Source: an uncultured Prevotellaceae bacterium (GTDB lineage Bacteria > Bacteroidota > Bacteroidia > Bacteroidales > Bacteroidaceae). Taken from it: a stretch of DNA of 64,000 nt. Numbering within the stretch: the first letter of the stretch is position 1; each line of letters begins with the position of its first letter. Location of the stretch: the NCBI GenBank assembly GCA_946415365.1, contig CAMKSE010000018.1, positions 30,293-94,292 on the forward strand. Direction: 5' to 3'. The notes below the pieces were generated by a model. The model did not search any database, was not told the origin of the DNA, and saw nothing but the letters and a program-made list of their open reading frames with translations. The translations under genes were made by a program, and so were the position numbers. Of this stretch, positions 27,255-36,496 are shown one piece after another.

Positions 27255-28753
27255 CAATGGGTCACTTTCTTGTTACCCTGGATATAGACGCCTTTCTGAG
27301 TGGGCTCAGTGGCAAGACGGACACCACCCAGGGTGTAGATGTCGTCAGAGGCATCGTCGGTGGCTGTGACGGCACGTACGCCGGTGGAGTTCAGTTCTGC
27401 ACGGACGCGCTCCATCTGCTTGAGGAACTCCTCACTATTGTGCAGACGTGCATAGACGGCAGAACCCACAAGACGGCCTGCCTCCACGTCACTCTGCCAG
27501 ACGTAGCCGGTGATGACACGCCCCTGACCATACTGATAAGCGCGGGCCAGAAGAGCCTCTTCAGCATCGGGGTTGAGCTCGGAGAGCACCAGTGCATAGA
27601 GCCAACCTGTGGATGCGTGACCAGAGGGGTAGGAACCGGTATTCTTCTTGATGTTCTCTGCAGGAGGATAGGCTGTGGCCTCATTCAGTTGACGGAAAGG
27701 CCGCGGGCGCATGTAGAAGTTCTTACAGCTGTGTGTGGCCCCGTCACCCATCACCGATATGTTGTTGAACAACTCATACAGTTGAGGAGTTGCCGTCTCT
27801 GAGAGCGTCCTTCCGAAAGCAGAGGAGAAGATCTCCAGGAGATAATAAGGCTTGTCGGTCACATCATCGATGGCTGTCTGTCCCTCGTCGGTAAGACGGA
27901 GGTTCTTGCCCTCTATGAACTTGCTGATGTCGGTGGCTTCTATAGCAGAAACGGTGTCAGGGGGAGCCGATAGATACTTGACGGCATCAGGAAGGTCCTC
28001 GTCACTATAATACTGATGGGTCTCCTCGGTAAGTCCAGGACTGACGTAGCTGTAACCCGTCTTCTGAGCATATTCAGCCTTTGCAGATTTGATCATCGAG
28101 TAAACGCCAGTATGATTGTGAAGACTTACCGTCAGGGCACTTGCCAGCAGTCGGGCTGCCTGCACATCACTGTCCCAGTGGTAGCCGGTCACTACCGATG
28201 CCTGTCCGAACTGATAGCCACACTGCAGAATCTCGTTCTGCTTGTCTGGGCAGATCTCCGTCAGCAACAGGGCATACATCCATCCCATCAGGGCCTCACG
28301 GGAAGGGAAGGAACTCTCATTGACGTAGTTACTCTCCTCCTGCGGTATCAAGGATGTCTCCTCGAAGCGAGCAAAGGGCCGGCGGAAGAACGGGAAAGAA
28401 CTCTTGGCCTGCTGGATGCTCTTGTTGCCATACTCCATACAGTAGTCGAAGATTTCAGCTATGTAGGGCGTCTCTGTGCTAGACAGGGTCACACCGATGG
28501 CTTTGGAGAACGCGTTGAGAAAATAGGACGACTGCGCGTTGAAGTCGGTCTCTGCCTGCTGGCCGAGAGAGGTATTGCGCATGGTTTTTCCCCAAGCATA
28601 TTGAAGATAGTCCTTGATATACTCCACAGTATTCTCTTCGGGAGGACCTGGAAGGAATGCCCCTGCATCAGGTATATCCTGAGCAAAGAGGTTACCGCAA
28701 CAGCCTGTTGCGATAACCATGGATAAAATGAATTGCTTACTTTTCTTATACAT
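27254..28753 (-). CDS. tandem-domain PAP2 / class A acid phosphatase-like protein, exported
   Basis: 499 aa with a signal peptide (about 1-24). Two PAP2 domains follow, residues about 40-235 and 265-465, clearly duplicates (YLQYAWGK and YLL.IF repeats, then parallel motif series). Domain 1: KSSFPFFRRP, FPSREALMGW in place of PSGH, and VVTGYHWDSD with the nucleophile-position His kept. Domain 2: KNFYMRPRP (exact KX6RP), YPSGHASTGW intact, but VITGYVWQSD with Val instead of the nucleophile His. So each half lacks one of the two catalytic histidines. The C-terminal tail GVYIQGNKKVTH resembles a sorting tail. Starts 12 bases after hppA. Confidence 0.9.
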   Translation of the reverse strand: MYKKSKQFILSMVIATGCCGNLFAQDIPDAGAFLPGPPEENTVEYIKDYLQYAWGKTMRNTSLGQQAETDFNAQSSYFLNAFSKAIGVTLSSTETPYIAEIFDYCMEYGNKSIQQAKSSFPFFRRPFARFEETSLIPQEESNYVNESSFPSREALMGWMYALLLTEICPDKQNEILQCGYQFGQASVVTGYHWDSDVQAARLLASALTVSLHNHTGVYSMIKSAKAEYAQKTGYSYVSPGLTEETHQYYSDEDLPDAVKYLSAPPDTVSAIEATDISKFIEGKNLRLTDEGQTAIDDVTDKPYYLLEIFSSAFGRTLSETATPQLYELFNNISVMGDGATHSCKNFYMRPRPFRQLNEATAYPPAENIKKNTGSYPSGHASTGWLYALVLSELNPDAEEALLARAYQYGQGRVITGYVWQSDVEAGRLVGSAVYARLHNSEEFLKQMERVRAELNSTGVRAVTATDDASDDIYTLGGVRLATEPTQKGVYIQGNKKVTH

Positions 28754-28765
28754 ATTATTATGAGT

Positions 28766-30961
28766 CTAAGAGAAGGCTACGGTCAGACCGGCCATCACAA
28801 TAGAAACCATTGACATCAGTTTGATGAGGATGTTCAGTGACGGACCTGATGTGTCCTTGAACGGGTCACCGACGGTGTCACCCACGATACATGCCTTATG
28901 GGCAAACGAACCCTTGCCGCCGAATTTTCCTTCCTCGATGTTCTTCTTGGCGTTATCCCAGGCACCACCGGCATTGGCCATGAACACAGCCAGGGTGAAG
29001 CCTCCGGCAAGACCACCTACCAGCAGTCCGAGAACACCAGCTACACCGAGTACACAACCCACCACAATGGGGATGATGATGGCGAGAATAGATGGAACAA
29101 TCATTTCGTGCTGAGCAGCACGGGTGGAAATCTCCACACAACGGCCATAGTCGGGCGTACCTGTGCCCTCGAGGATGCCGGCAATCTCACGGAACTGACG
29201 GCGAACCTCCTGTACCATCTTTTCGGCAGCACGGCCCACAGCCTCCATCGTCATACCACAGAACAGGAAGGCCGCCATGGCACCGATGAAGGCACCTACG
29301 ATGACGCGGGGATTCATGAGGTTGATCTGGAAATAGTTCATGAAGTCGGGGATGGTGGCGTCAGTCGCTGAGATGACATCGCCTGCTACGTTTGTCAGGG
29401 TCTGTTCTGCACGTGCCATGGCAATCTTGATCTCCTCGATGTAAGAGGCCAGGAGTGCGAGGGCTGTGAGAGCGGCAGAGCCGATGGCAAAGCCCTTACC
29501 TGTAGCGGCCGTCGTGTTGCCCAGGGCATCGAGTGCATCCGTGCGGTGGCGAACCTCTTCACCCAATCCGCACATCTCAGCGTTACCGCCTGCATTATCG
29601 GCAATAGGTCCGTAAGCGTCGGTGGCGAGGGTGATGCCCAGTGTGGAGAGCATACCCACGGCAGCGATACCGATACCATAGAGACCGTGAGCCAGCGATT
29701 CTGAAGACATGGAGAGATCGAAGCCGTTGGCACAGAGGTAACTCAGCATGATGGCCACACCAATGGTGATGACAGGAATACAGGTAGAGATCATACCCGT
29801 ACCTATACCTTTAATAATAACGGTGGCAGCACCAGTCTGTCCGGCCTCAGAGATCTTCTGTGTCGGCTTATAAGAATGAGAGGTGTAATATTCGGTAGCC
29901 TGTCCGATGATGACACCGGCAGCCAGACCAGAAATGACGGAGAAGGAGAGACCCAGCCAGTTCTCAATACCCAGGAGGTAGAGAATAGCAAAGGTGGCGA
30001 TAGCGATAAGGATGGCGCTGACATTCGTTCCCAGTGACAGCGAACGGAGCAGGTCTTTCATCGTGGCACCTTCCTTGGTGCGTACCAGGAAGATTCCAAA
30101 CAAGGAGAGGAATACGCCCACAGAGGCTATCAGCATCGGAGCGATGACAGCCTTGAGCTGGATCTCGAGACCCATGACGCCGAAGGCTGCAGCACCCAGG
30201 GCAGCGGTAGAAAGGATAGAACCGCAATAACTCTCATAGAGATCGGCACCCATACCGGCTACGTCACCCACATTGTCGCCTACGTTGTCAGCAATGGTAG
30301 CGGGGTTGCGCGGATCGTCCTCAGGGATATCAGCCTCCACCTTACCAACGATGTCGGCACCCACGTCGGCAGCCTTGGTGTAAATACCGCCACCCACACG
30401 GGCAAAAAGAGCCTGTGTCGAGGCACCCATACCGAAGGTCAGCATGGTGGTTGTGATGGTGATGAGAGCCATTTGATCGCCCTGATAGAAGTGACTGAGC
30501 ACCAGGAACCAGATCGCAATGTCGAGCAATCCCAGTCCGACAACCGTCAGACCCATTACGGCACCAGAACGGAAGGCGATCTTCAGTCCGGCATCCATGC
30601 TCTGGCGGGCAGCGTTAGCTGTACGTGCAGAGGCGTAAGTGGCGGTCTTCATGCCGAAGAAACCTGCCAGACCAGAGAAGAAACCACCTGTGAGGAATGC
30701 GAACGGTACCCAGGGGTTCTGAACGTTCAGGCCATAGGCCATGAAAGCGAAGAGCGCACAGAGCACCACAAAGACGATGCAAACGACCTTGTACTGCTGC
30801 TTGAGGTAGGCCATAGCACCTTTGCGCACATAGAGTGCAATCTCTTTCATTCGAGGCGTACCCTCATCAGCCTTCATCAGACTGCGGAAGAAGAAATACG
30901 CCATACTCAATGCCACGATCGATGCGATGGGCACTAACCAAAATACTGCTGGAATAATCAT
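28766..30961 (-). CDS. hppA: membrane-bound ion-pumping pyrophosphatase
   Basis: 731 aa integral membrane enzyme with about 15-16 helices that couples PPi hydrolysis to Na+ and/or H+ export. PPi-binding motif DVGADIVGKVEADIPEDDPR then NPATIADNVGDNVGDVAGMG and, near the C-terminus, DTVGDPFKDTSGPSLNILIK. The segment GNTTAATGKG carries Ala where K+-independent enzymes have Lys, so a K+-dependent, probably Na+-transporting type is expected, as usual in Bacteroides and Prevotella. Transcribed after the acidic-tail gene (gap 27 bases) and before the PAP2 gene (gap 12). Confidence 0.97.
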   Translation of the reverse strand: MIIPAVFWLVPIASIVALSMAYFFFRSLMKADEGTPRMKEIALYVRKGAMAYLKQQYKVVCIVFVVLCALFAFMAYGLNVQNPWVPFAFLTGGFFSGLAGFFGMKTATYASARTANAARQSMDAGLKIAFRSGAVMGLTVVGLGLLDIAIWFLVLSHFYQGDQMALITITTTMLTFGMGASTQALFARVGGGIYTKAADVGADIVGKVEADIPEDDPRNPATIADNVGDNVGDVAGMGADLYESYCGSILSTAALGAAAFGVMGLEIQLKAVIAPMLIASVGVFLSLFGIFLVRTKEGATMKDLLRSLSLGTNVSAILIAIATFAILYLLGIENWLGLSFSVISGLAAGVIIGQATEYYTSHSYKPTQKISEAGQTGAATVIIKGIGTGMISTCIPVITIGVAIMLSYLCANGFDLSMSSESLAHGLYGIGIAAVGMLSTLGITLATDAYGPIADNAGGNAEMCGLGEEVRHRTDALDALGNTTAATGKGFAIGSAALTALALLASYIEEIKIAMARAEQTLTNVAGDVISATDATIPDFMNYFQINLMNPRVIVGAFIGAMAAFLFCGMTMEAVGRAAEKMVQEVRRQFREIAGILEGTGTPDYGRCVEISTRAAQHEMIVPSILAIIIPIVVGCVLGVAGVLGLLVGGLAGGFTLAVFMANAGGAWDNAKKNIEEGKFGGKGSFAHKACIVGDTVGDPFKDTSGPSLNILIKLMSMVSIVMAGLTVAFS

Positions 30962-30988
30962 GTGATAGGTTTTAGTTGTTATAAAAAA

Positions 30989-31819
30989 TTATTCTTCTGA
31001 GAAATCAATCAAATTGGCAGCCTCATCCTCCGGATCCTCACTGCCTAAGTCCATCATCGTGGAGTAGTTGTCCTCGGTGATCTCGTCGTCATCGGGGTCG
31101 CTGACTTCATCGTCTTCTTCATCGTGGGAAGAGTAGTCGTCCTCTACCTCGTACTCCTCGTCGTCTTCGATCTCATCGCTTTCCTCATCAGGCCTGTCAG
31201 AGAACTTCATGCGGATTCTCTCCTGCTCCGGCTTTACTTTGGCAAAGATGGCCTCTACCCAGCCGCCTTTCTCAACCTCGAGTACCTCAAAGCCGTCCTG
31301 TACTTTCTTCTCGTACATGCCACCTTTCTTGTGCAGACGGTCTTTCGGCAGGGTGGTGGTGGAGATGTCAAAACCGCTGAGGATGATGTCCTGAATGGAC
31401 TGTGACAGGGAGTCCCAGCCGCCACCGAAATTACGGTCAAGCACCTCAATAAGCTTTGCAGCAGAGATGTGACGAATATTCTCGTAGGTCAGGTCGGTGA
31501 CACGCATGATGGGTCTTTTCTTGATGGCCCAGGCGAACTTCATGTTCTCGTCGAACTTAATCTGGGTCACTTTGTAACCACGTTTCTCATAACTCTTCTT
31601 CACCAGCATTACGTCCTCTTTGATCTCCTCAATCAGGAAGGCACTCTTGAAGATGTCGAGGTAGTGGTTGACATTCTCCTTGACCTCGGCGTCCTTCGAT
31701 GCGGCTTCCCACATACGGAAAACATCGTTCTCCTGAATGTCCCAAACACTGCTCTTAGTGACTGCCTTAATCGACAGTGACGGATTACTTTCCGGCTGTT
31801 GTTGTTTTGTTCTTGCCAT
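30989..31819 (-). CDS. conserved hypothetical protein with long acidic C-terminal tail
   Basis: 276 aa from the ATG at 31819 (MARTKQQQPESNPSLSIKAV). I do not recognise a named domain. Residues about 20-195 are mixed helix/strand with IMRVTDLTYENIRHISAAKL and LIEVLDRNFGGGWDSLSQSI; residues about 205-276 are extremely acidic (e.g. DEIEDDEEYEVEDD and DEEDDEVSDPDDD). Acidic tails occur in nucleic-acid mimics, chaperones and Ca2+ or histone-like partners; none is supported specifically. First gene of the hppA operon, with a TACATTTG box at 31841-31848 on the minus strand. Confidence 0.75.
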   Translation of the reverse strand: MARTKQQQPESNPSLSIKAVTKSSVWDIQENDVFRMWEAASKDAEVKENVNHYLDIFKSAFLIEEIKEDVMLVKKSYEKRGYKVTQIKFDENMKFAWAIKKRPIMRVTDLTYENIRHISAAKLIEVLDRNFGGGWDSLSQSIQDIILSGFDISTTTLPKDRLHKKGGMYEKKVQDGFEVLEVEKGGWVEAIFAKVKPEQERIRMKFSDRPDEESDEIEDDEEYEVEDDYSSHDEEDDEVSDPDDDEITEDNYSTMMDLGSEDPEDEAANLIDFSEE

Positions 31820-31840
31820 ATATATTCTTGTTTTATTCTG

Positions 31841-31848
31841 CAAATGTA
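31841..31848 (-). promoter_or_regulatory. -7 box of the hppA operon
   Basis: TACATTTG followed by CAGAA on the minus strand, 22 bases ahead of the first ATG. Confidence 0.6.
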
Positions 31849-31901
31849 TATACTTTATTTCTTATTAGCAAGTTTTTTTGCGATATTTTTTGCAAATTTC
31901 A

Positions 31902-31919
31902 TAATTTTGTGTACTTTTG
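31902..31919 (+). promoter_or_regulatory. two overlapping-range -7 boxes of rarA
   Basis: TAATTTTG at 31902-31909 and TACTTTTG at 31912-31919, ten bases apart and only 20 and 10 bases from the rarA ATG at 31929. Use of the second would give a leaderless mRNA. Confidence 0.5.
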
Positions 31920-31928
31920 TCGCTGATT

Positions 31929-33203
31929 ATGGCACAACCACTGGCAGAAAGACTACGCCCTCGCACGTTAGACGATTATATCGGGCAACAGCATCTGGTG
32001 GGCGAGGGAGCCGTCCTGCGGAAGATGATCGAAGCAGGACGAATTTCTTCGTTTATCCTTTGGGGGCCTCCGGGCGTGGGGAAGACCACCCTTGCGCAGA
32101 TCATTGCCAACAGATTGGAAACACCTTTTTATACCCTGTCGGCTGTCACTAGTGGCGTGAAGGATGTACGCGATGTTATTGAGAAAGCACAGAAAGTGAG
32201 GTTCTTCAATGAAGCGTCACCCATACTGTTTATCGATGAGATTCACCGTTTCTCCAAGTCGCAGCAGGACTCTTTGTTGAGTGCTGTCGAGAAGGGTATT
32301 GTCACGCTGATAGGCGCTACTACAGAGAATCCTTCGTTTGAGGTGATTCGTCCACTGCTGTCCCGATGCCAACTCTACATCCTGAAGTCATTAGAGAAGG
32401 ACGACCTGCTGAAACTCCTTGACCGCGCTATCCATACCGATTCGATTCTGAAAGAGAAAAATATCCGTTTGGAGGAGACTGACGCTATCCTTAGATATAG
32501 TGGAGGTGACGCTCGTAAGCTTTTGAATATCTTGGAGTTGGTTGTAGAATCTGAAGCGAAGGATGAAATCCTGATAACTGATGAGATTATCGAGCAGCGC
32601 TTGCAGCAGAATCCGCTTGCGTACGACAAGGAGGGTGAGATGCACTACGATATCATCTCGGCCTTCATCAAGAGCATACGTGGCTCTGATCCTGATGCAG
32701 CCCTCTATTGGCTGGCTCGTATGATTGAAGGTGGGGAAGACCCGCAGTTCATCGCCCGCCGTCTGGTGATAAGTGCTGCTGAGGATATCGGTCTGGCCAA
32801 TCCCAATGCTCTGTTGCTGGCTAATGCCGCTTTCGATGCTGTGATGAAGATAGGATGGCCTGAGGGAAGAATTCCTCTTGCTGAGGCTACCGTCTATCTG
32901 GCCACATCGCCAAAGAGCAATAGTGCTTATCTGGGCGTTGATGCAGCCTTGGATTTGGTACGCCGTACAGGAAACCAACCGGTGCCGCTTCCCATCCGCA
33001 ATGCCCCTACTCAGTTGATGAAAGAGCTGGGTTATCACGACGGATACAAGTATCCGCACGACTATCCAGGCCATTTCACTCCTCAGCAGTATCTGCCTGA
33101 TGCCCTGGTGAACGAGCGGCTGTGGCATGGACAGCATAACCCTTCAGAGGAAAAGATGTACCAGCGTATGGTCAACTATTGGGGAGAGAGATTTGAGAAA
33201 TAA
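31929..33203 (+). CDS. rarA: replication-associated recombination protein A (MgsA/RarA AAA+ ATPase)
   Basis: 424 aa. Start at the ATG 31929 rather than the TTG at 31917, which lies in the promoter. AAA+ motor: ILWGPPGVGKTTLA (Walker A), ILFIDEIHRFSKSQQDSLL (Walker B), IGATTENPSFE (sensor 1), and the MgsA C-terminal tetramer domain from about residue 250 (AFIKSIRGSDPDAALYWLAR). Acts at stalled replication forks. It is followed 10 bases later by dnaB, so the two replication genes probably form an operon. Confidence 0.96.
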   Translation: MAQPLAERLRPRTLDDYIGQQHLVGEGAVLRKMIEAGRISSFILWGPPGVGKTTLAQIIANRLETPFYTLSAVTSGVKDVRDVIEKAQKVRFFNEASPILFIDEIHRFSKSQQDSLLSAVEKGIVTLIGATTENPSFEVIRPLLSRCQLYILKSLEKDDLLKLLDRAIHTDSILKEKNIRLEETDAILRYSGGDARKLLNILELVVESEAKDEILITDEIIEQRLQQNPLAYDKEGEMHYDIISAFIKSIRGSDPDAALYWLARMIEGGEDPQFIARRLVISAAEDIGLANPNALLLANAAFDAVMKIGWPEGRIPLAEATVYLATSPKSNSAYLGVDAALDLVRRTGNQPVPLPIRNAPTQLMKELGYHDGYKYPHDYPGHFTPQQYLPDALVNERLWHGQHNPSEEKMYQRMVNYWGERFEK

Positions 33204-33213
33204 CAACATATAT

Positions 33214-34731
33214 ATGGCAGAACAGAATAATAATAACAACCGAAGAAAACAACGCCGCCAGATGCCAGTAGACAATACCTACGGGCATTTGCAGCCACAG
33301 GCTCTGGATGTGGAAGATGCCGTACTGGGAGCACTGATGATCGATAAAGACGCATATGCAGTGGTATGCGAACTGTTGCGTCCTGAGAGTTTCTACGACC
33401 CTCGTCACCAGATGATCTATGAGGCCATCCGCGACTTGAATATGAACGAGAGACCTGTAGACGTTCTTACCGTCACAGAACAATTGGCAAAGTCGGGAAA
33501 CCTCGAGGAAGTGGGAGGCCCGGGCTATGTGGCAGAACTGAGTTCCAAGGTGGCTTCGTCGGCCAATATTGAGTATCACGCACAGATTATCGCTCAGAAG
33601 TCGCTGGCCCGTCAACTCATCTCTTTCTCAAGTGTCATTCAGACAAAAGCTTTTGATGAGACCATCGATGTGGAGGAACTGATGCAGGAGGCTGAGGGGT
33701 CTCTGTTCGAACTCTCCCAGCGCAATATGAAGAAGGACTATACGCAGATAAACCCCGTCATCGACCAAGCTCTCAAGGTCATACAGGCTGCAGCTGCCAA
33801 TACTGATGGTCTGACGGGCATTTCCACGGGCTATTACAAACTCGACGATATGACCAGCGGTTGGCAGAACTCTGACCTCGTGATTATTGCCGGGCGCCCT
33901 GCGATGGGTAAGACCTCGTTCGCACTCTCTATGGCTAAGAATATTGCAGCTGACCTTCAGGTGCCTATGGCGTTCTTCTCATTGGAAATGTCAAACGTGC
34001 AGTTGGTGAACCGTCTCATATCCAATGTTTGTGAAATACAGGGTTCTAAGATTCTCAATGGCCAGTTGCAGCGTGATGAGTGGGACCGTCTCGACAAGCA
34101 CATCAACAACCTACTCGGAGCACCACTATATGTAGATGATACCCCAGGCCTCTCGGTCTTTGAACTTCGTACCAAGGCTCGTCGTCTAGTGCGTGAGCAT
34201 GGTGTGAAACTTATCATGATCGACTATCTTCAACTTATGAATGCCAACGGCATGCGATTCAGCAGCCGTCAGGAAGAGGTGTCAACCATCTCCCGTTCAC
34301 TAAAGGGATTGGCCAAGGAACTGGATATCCCCATCCTGGCACTTAGTCAGTTGAATCGTGGTGTCGAGAGTCGTGAGGGTCTTGACGGCAAGCGTCCGCA
34401 ACTTTCTGATCTGCGTGAGTCAGGAGCCATCGAGCAAGATGCTGATATGGTAATCTTCGTTCATCGTCCAGAGTATTATCACATTTATCAAGATGAGAAC
34501 GGACGCGATCTTCGCGGCATGGCACAGATTATTATTGCCAAGCATCGTAAGGGAGCCACAGGTGATGTGCTTCTAACCTTCCGAGGGGAGTACACTCGCT
34601 TTGAGAATCCTGAGGACCGCAACCTTGGAAACCGTCCTCCCATTGATGGCGGAGGAGAGATTCGCGGGTCAAAAGTCAATGGCGAAGACAATCCATTGCC
34701 TCCTATTGGTGATGGCCCTCTGCCATTCTGA
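33214..34731 (+). CDS. dnaB: replicative DNA helicase DnaB
   Basis: 505 aa from MAEQNNNNNRRKQRR at 33214; the longer frame overlapping rarA is rejected. N-terminal domain (LDVEDAVLGALMIDKDAY) interacts with primase; the RecA-like motor has LVIIAGRPAMGKTSFALSMA (Walker A), IMIDYLQLM (Walker B) and LSQLNRGVESR, then FRGEYTRFEN near the end. The hexamer unwinds DNA at the fork. No intein or insertion is seen. The last 40 residues are a Gly/Pro-rich tail. Confidence 0.97.
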   Translation: MAEQNNNNNRRKQRRQMPVDNTYGHLQPQALDVEDAVLGALMIDKDAYAVVCELLRPESFYDPRHQMIYEAIRDLNMNERPVDVLTVTEQLAKSGNLEEVGGPGYVAELSSKVASSANIEYHAQIIAQKSLARQLISFSSVIQTKAFDETIDVEELMQEAEGSLFELSQRNMKKDYTQINPVIDQALKVIQAAAANTDGLTGISTGYYKLDDMTSGWQNSDLVIIAGRPAMGKTSFALSMAKNIAADLQVPMAFFSLEMSNVQLVNRLISNVCEIQGSKILNGQLQRDEWDRLDKHINNLLGAPLYVDDTPGLSVFELRTKARRLVREHGVKLIMIDYLQLMNANGMRFSSRQEEVSTISRSLKGLAKELDIPILALSQLNRGVESREGLDGKRPQLSDLRESGAIEQDADMVIFVHRPEYYHIYQDENGRDLRGMAQIIIAKHRKGATGDVLLTFRGEYTRFENPEDRNLGNRPPIDGGGEIRGSKVNGEDNPLPPIGDGPLPF

Positions 34732-34753
34732 TGGATCCATGAAAATACTTTCT

Positions 34754-35284
34754 TTATTTTTCATCTTCCGTACAACGGAGGATGATGCTTGTAGCGCCAA
34801 TGGTGAATAGGGTGCCATCAGAGATGATGCGTCGCTCGCGGGGAGTGAGTTCAATGTTGTCGACGAAGGTGCCGGTGTTGCTGTTATTGTCCTTAAGGGT
34901 GTATTTGAATTGACCTTGTTTGTCGCGGTTAACAGTGACGGTGCAGTGGTTAAGGTCGACGCTGGGATCGACGGTCTCAAAGGTGCAGTTGGCAGGATTG
35001 CCCTTCTGATAACGTCCGATAACATTGTCTCCCATATGCAGGGGGATGACCTGCTTGTAGTGAAACATGTTTTCGATGACAACAATGGAACCACAACCAA
35101 GTTCGTCAGCCTGTTCGTCGGGGTTTTCGTCTTTCTGGCGGTCACGCAGTTTGCTGACTCCCATGCGTATGGCAAATTCTTTGCCGCAGTCAGGACATTG
35201 AAACACAAGTGACTGGCCAGCCGTATAGCGGGTCTCGTCGAAGGTAATGTAGTTTTCACATTTTGGGCAACGAACACGTTTCAT
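34754..35284 (-). CDS. zinc-ribbon / FHA domain protein
   Basis: 176 aa starting at MKRVRCPKCENYITFDE. N-terminal zinc ribbon (CPKC ... CPDCGKEF, residues about 5-33), a short linker, then a forkhead-associated domain from about residue 75: VIGRYQKGN, DLNHCTVTV and NNSNTGTFVDN, the phosphothreonine-binding loops. FHA domains bind phosphorylated proteins; a partner kinase is not visible nearby. It lies 23 bases downstream of the HU-SPOR gene on the same strand. Confidence 0.88.
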   Translation of the reverse strand: MKRVRCPKCENYITFDETRYTAGQSLVFQCPDCGKEFAIRMGVSKLRDRQKDENPDEQADELGCGSIVVIENMFHYKQVIPLHMGDNVIGRYQKGNPANCTFETVDPSVDLNHCTVTVNRDKQGQFKYTLKDNNSNTGTFVDNIELTPRERRIISDGTLFTIGATSIILRCTEDEK

Positions 35285-35307
35285 AGTATACAGAATGCAA
35301 TGACAAT

Positions 35308-36393
35308 TTACAGATGCATCACCCAAGCCTCAGCGAGGTCCTTGTTGCGGTGGATACGTCGGAGGTCATCATAAGCGTCTTCTTCAGATGCATAGTTGCC
35401 GTAGATGACTCTGGTAACGTTATTACGGATAAACACCTCTGACTCTGTGTAACCTTTTTTCTGCAGTTCCTCTACGAAGGCATGGGCATTCTTTTTGGTT
35501 ATATAACCGGCAAGTACGATACAATAGCCACTACGTTGCCCTTCTACGCTTTTGGACTCTGGAATGGTGGTATGATGGATGGTGTCACGTTGTGTGGAGT
35601 CTTTGATGCTGATCAACGAGTCTGCTTTTGCAACTGCGGGAACTATATCGGCTTTTTTGATCTCAATCTTGCTCATATTCGTGTCTTCGGACATCATACC
35701 GAAGAGAAACCCGTTGTTAATGTTGCTGATGGTGCGCGTCATGAGGTCAGTCTTGCCTGTAGGCATTGCGAGGAAGAAGATGGCAAGCAAGATGGCTGCA
35801 ACAGCTACGGTATTGCGAATCCAAGAGAATTTTATGCGAACGACATCATCGTCATCCTCTTTTTCTTCTATGGCCTTGGTGATGTCGTCAAGGGCAATGA
35901 TAGTAGCCTTTGACTGTTGCTCATCGTTTTCAGAGATGACAGGCTGTAATAGCTGAGGCTGTTGACGAACGGCTTTGAAACGTTCTATCTCGAATGAGCT
36001 GAGACCGTAAAGGCAGGGGGTAAGGATTCCTGCCTCACAAGGGGTGAATACGTAGTTCCCGTCATCGTTGAGTGAGATTATACCGATGTCGTTAAGCTCG
36101 TAGGAACCTTCGTTCTCAAGGTGCTGACGGAGCTCGTTTACCTCGTCGTCGATGCGCTGAAGGGCCTCGGGATAACTGATATCGTAGGCCTCTATATATG
36201 ACTGTACTAGGAGGGAATCGTTGATTTTGAGCTGGGGGTTGAAGCCGAGCGTACGCAACGGGGGCAAGAACAACTGTTCTTCCTCATCGTAGTGAGCGTC
36301 GATATGGTGCGTCATAAAGCCTCCTAAATTGGGTACAATGACACAGTCGTGGCTCAACAGAAGTATCTCAATATGTCTTTCCAGTTCAATCAC
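35308..36393 (-). CDS. HU-CCDC81 / SPOR domain membrane protein
   Basis: 361 aa from a GTG at 36393; the longer frame from 36429 is rejected because its first 12 codons contain the promoter box. Residues about 1-140 are an HU-CCDC81-type region (HIEILLLSHDCVIVPNLGGF, then the YELNDIGIISLNDDGNYVF strand). A transmembrane helix follows at about 197-215 (NTVAVAAILLAIFFLAM), and a C-terminal SPOR domain (YCIVLAGYITKKNAHAFVEE) ends the protein. This architecture, cytoplasmic HU-like domain linked through the membrane to a peptidoglycan-binding SPOR domain, is characteristic of Bacteroidota and may connect DNA or cytoplasmic components to the septal wall (inference). Confidence 0.85.
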   Translation of the reverse strand: MIELERHIEILLLSHDCVIVPNLGGFMTHHIDAHYDEEEQLFLPPLRTLGFNPQLKINDSLLVQSYIEAYDISYPEALQRIDDEVNELRQHLENEGSYELNDIGIISLNDDGNYVFTPCEAGILTPCLYGLSSFEIERFKAVRQQPQLLQPVISENDEQQSKATIIALDDITKAIEEKEDDDDVVRIKFSWIRNTVAVAAILLAIFFLAMPTGKTDLMTRTISNINNGFLFGMMSEDTNMSKIEIKKADIVPAVAKADSLISIKDSTQRDTIHHTTIPESKSVEGQRSGYCIVLAGYITKKNAHAFVEELQKKGYTESEVFIRNNVTRVIYGNYASEEDAYDDLRRIHRNKDLAEAWVMHL

Positions 36394-36398
36394 GTGTG

Positions 36399-36406
36399 CA
36401 AAATTA
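36399..36406 (-). promoter_or_regulatory. -7 box of HU-SPOR gene
   Basis: TAATTTTG on the minus strand followed by CACAC and then the GTG start codon, leaving essentially no 5' leader. Confidence 0.6.
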
Positions 36407-36471
36407 CGGCAATTTTGTGAAATAAACAAATAAAAGATGATTAAAATGTGGTTGAAATGAAAAATTTAGCG

Positions 36472-36479
36472 TACCTTTG
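36472..36479 (+). promoter_or_regulatory. -7 box of rfbC
   Basis: TACCTTTG followed by CACAAAA, 17 bases ahead of the ATG at 36497. Confidence 0.65.
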
Positions 36480-36496
36480 CACAAAATTTTACGTGT

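Noticed and set aside
31917..31928. TTG start for rarA
   Set aside because: It lies within the second -7 box; the ATG at 31929 begins exactly at the conserved MAQPLAERLRP.
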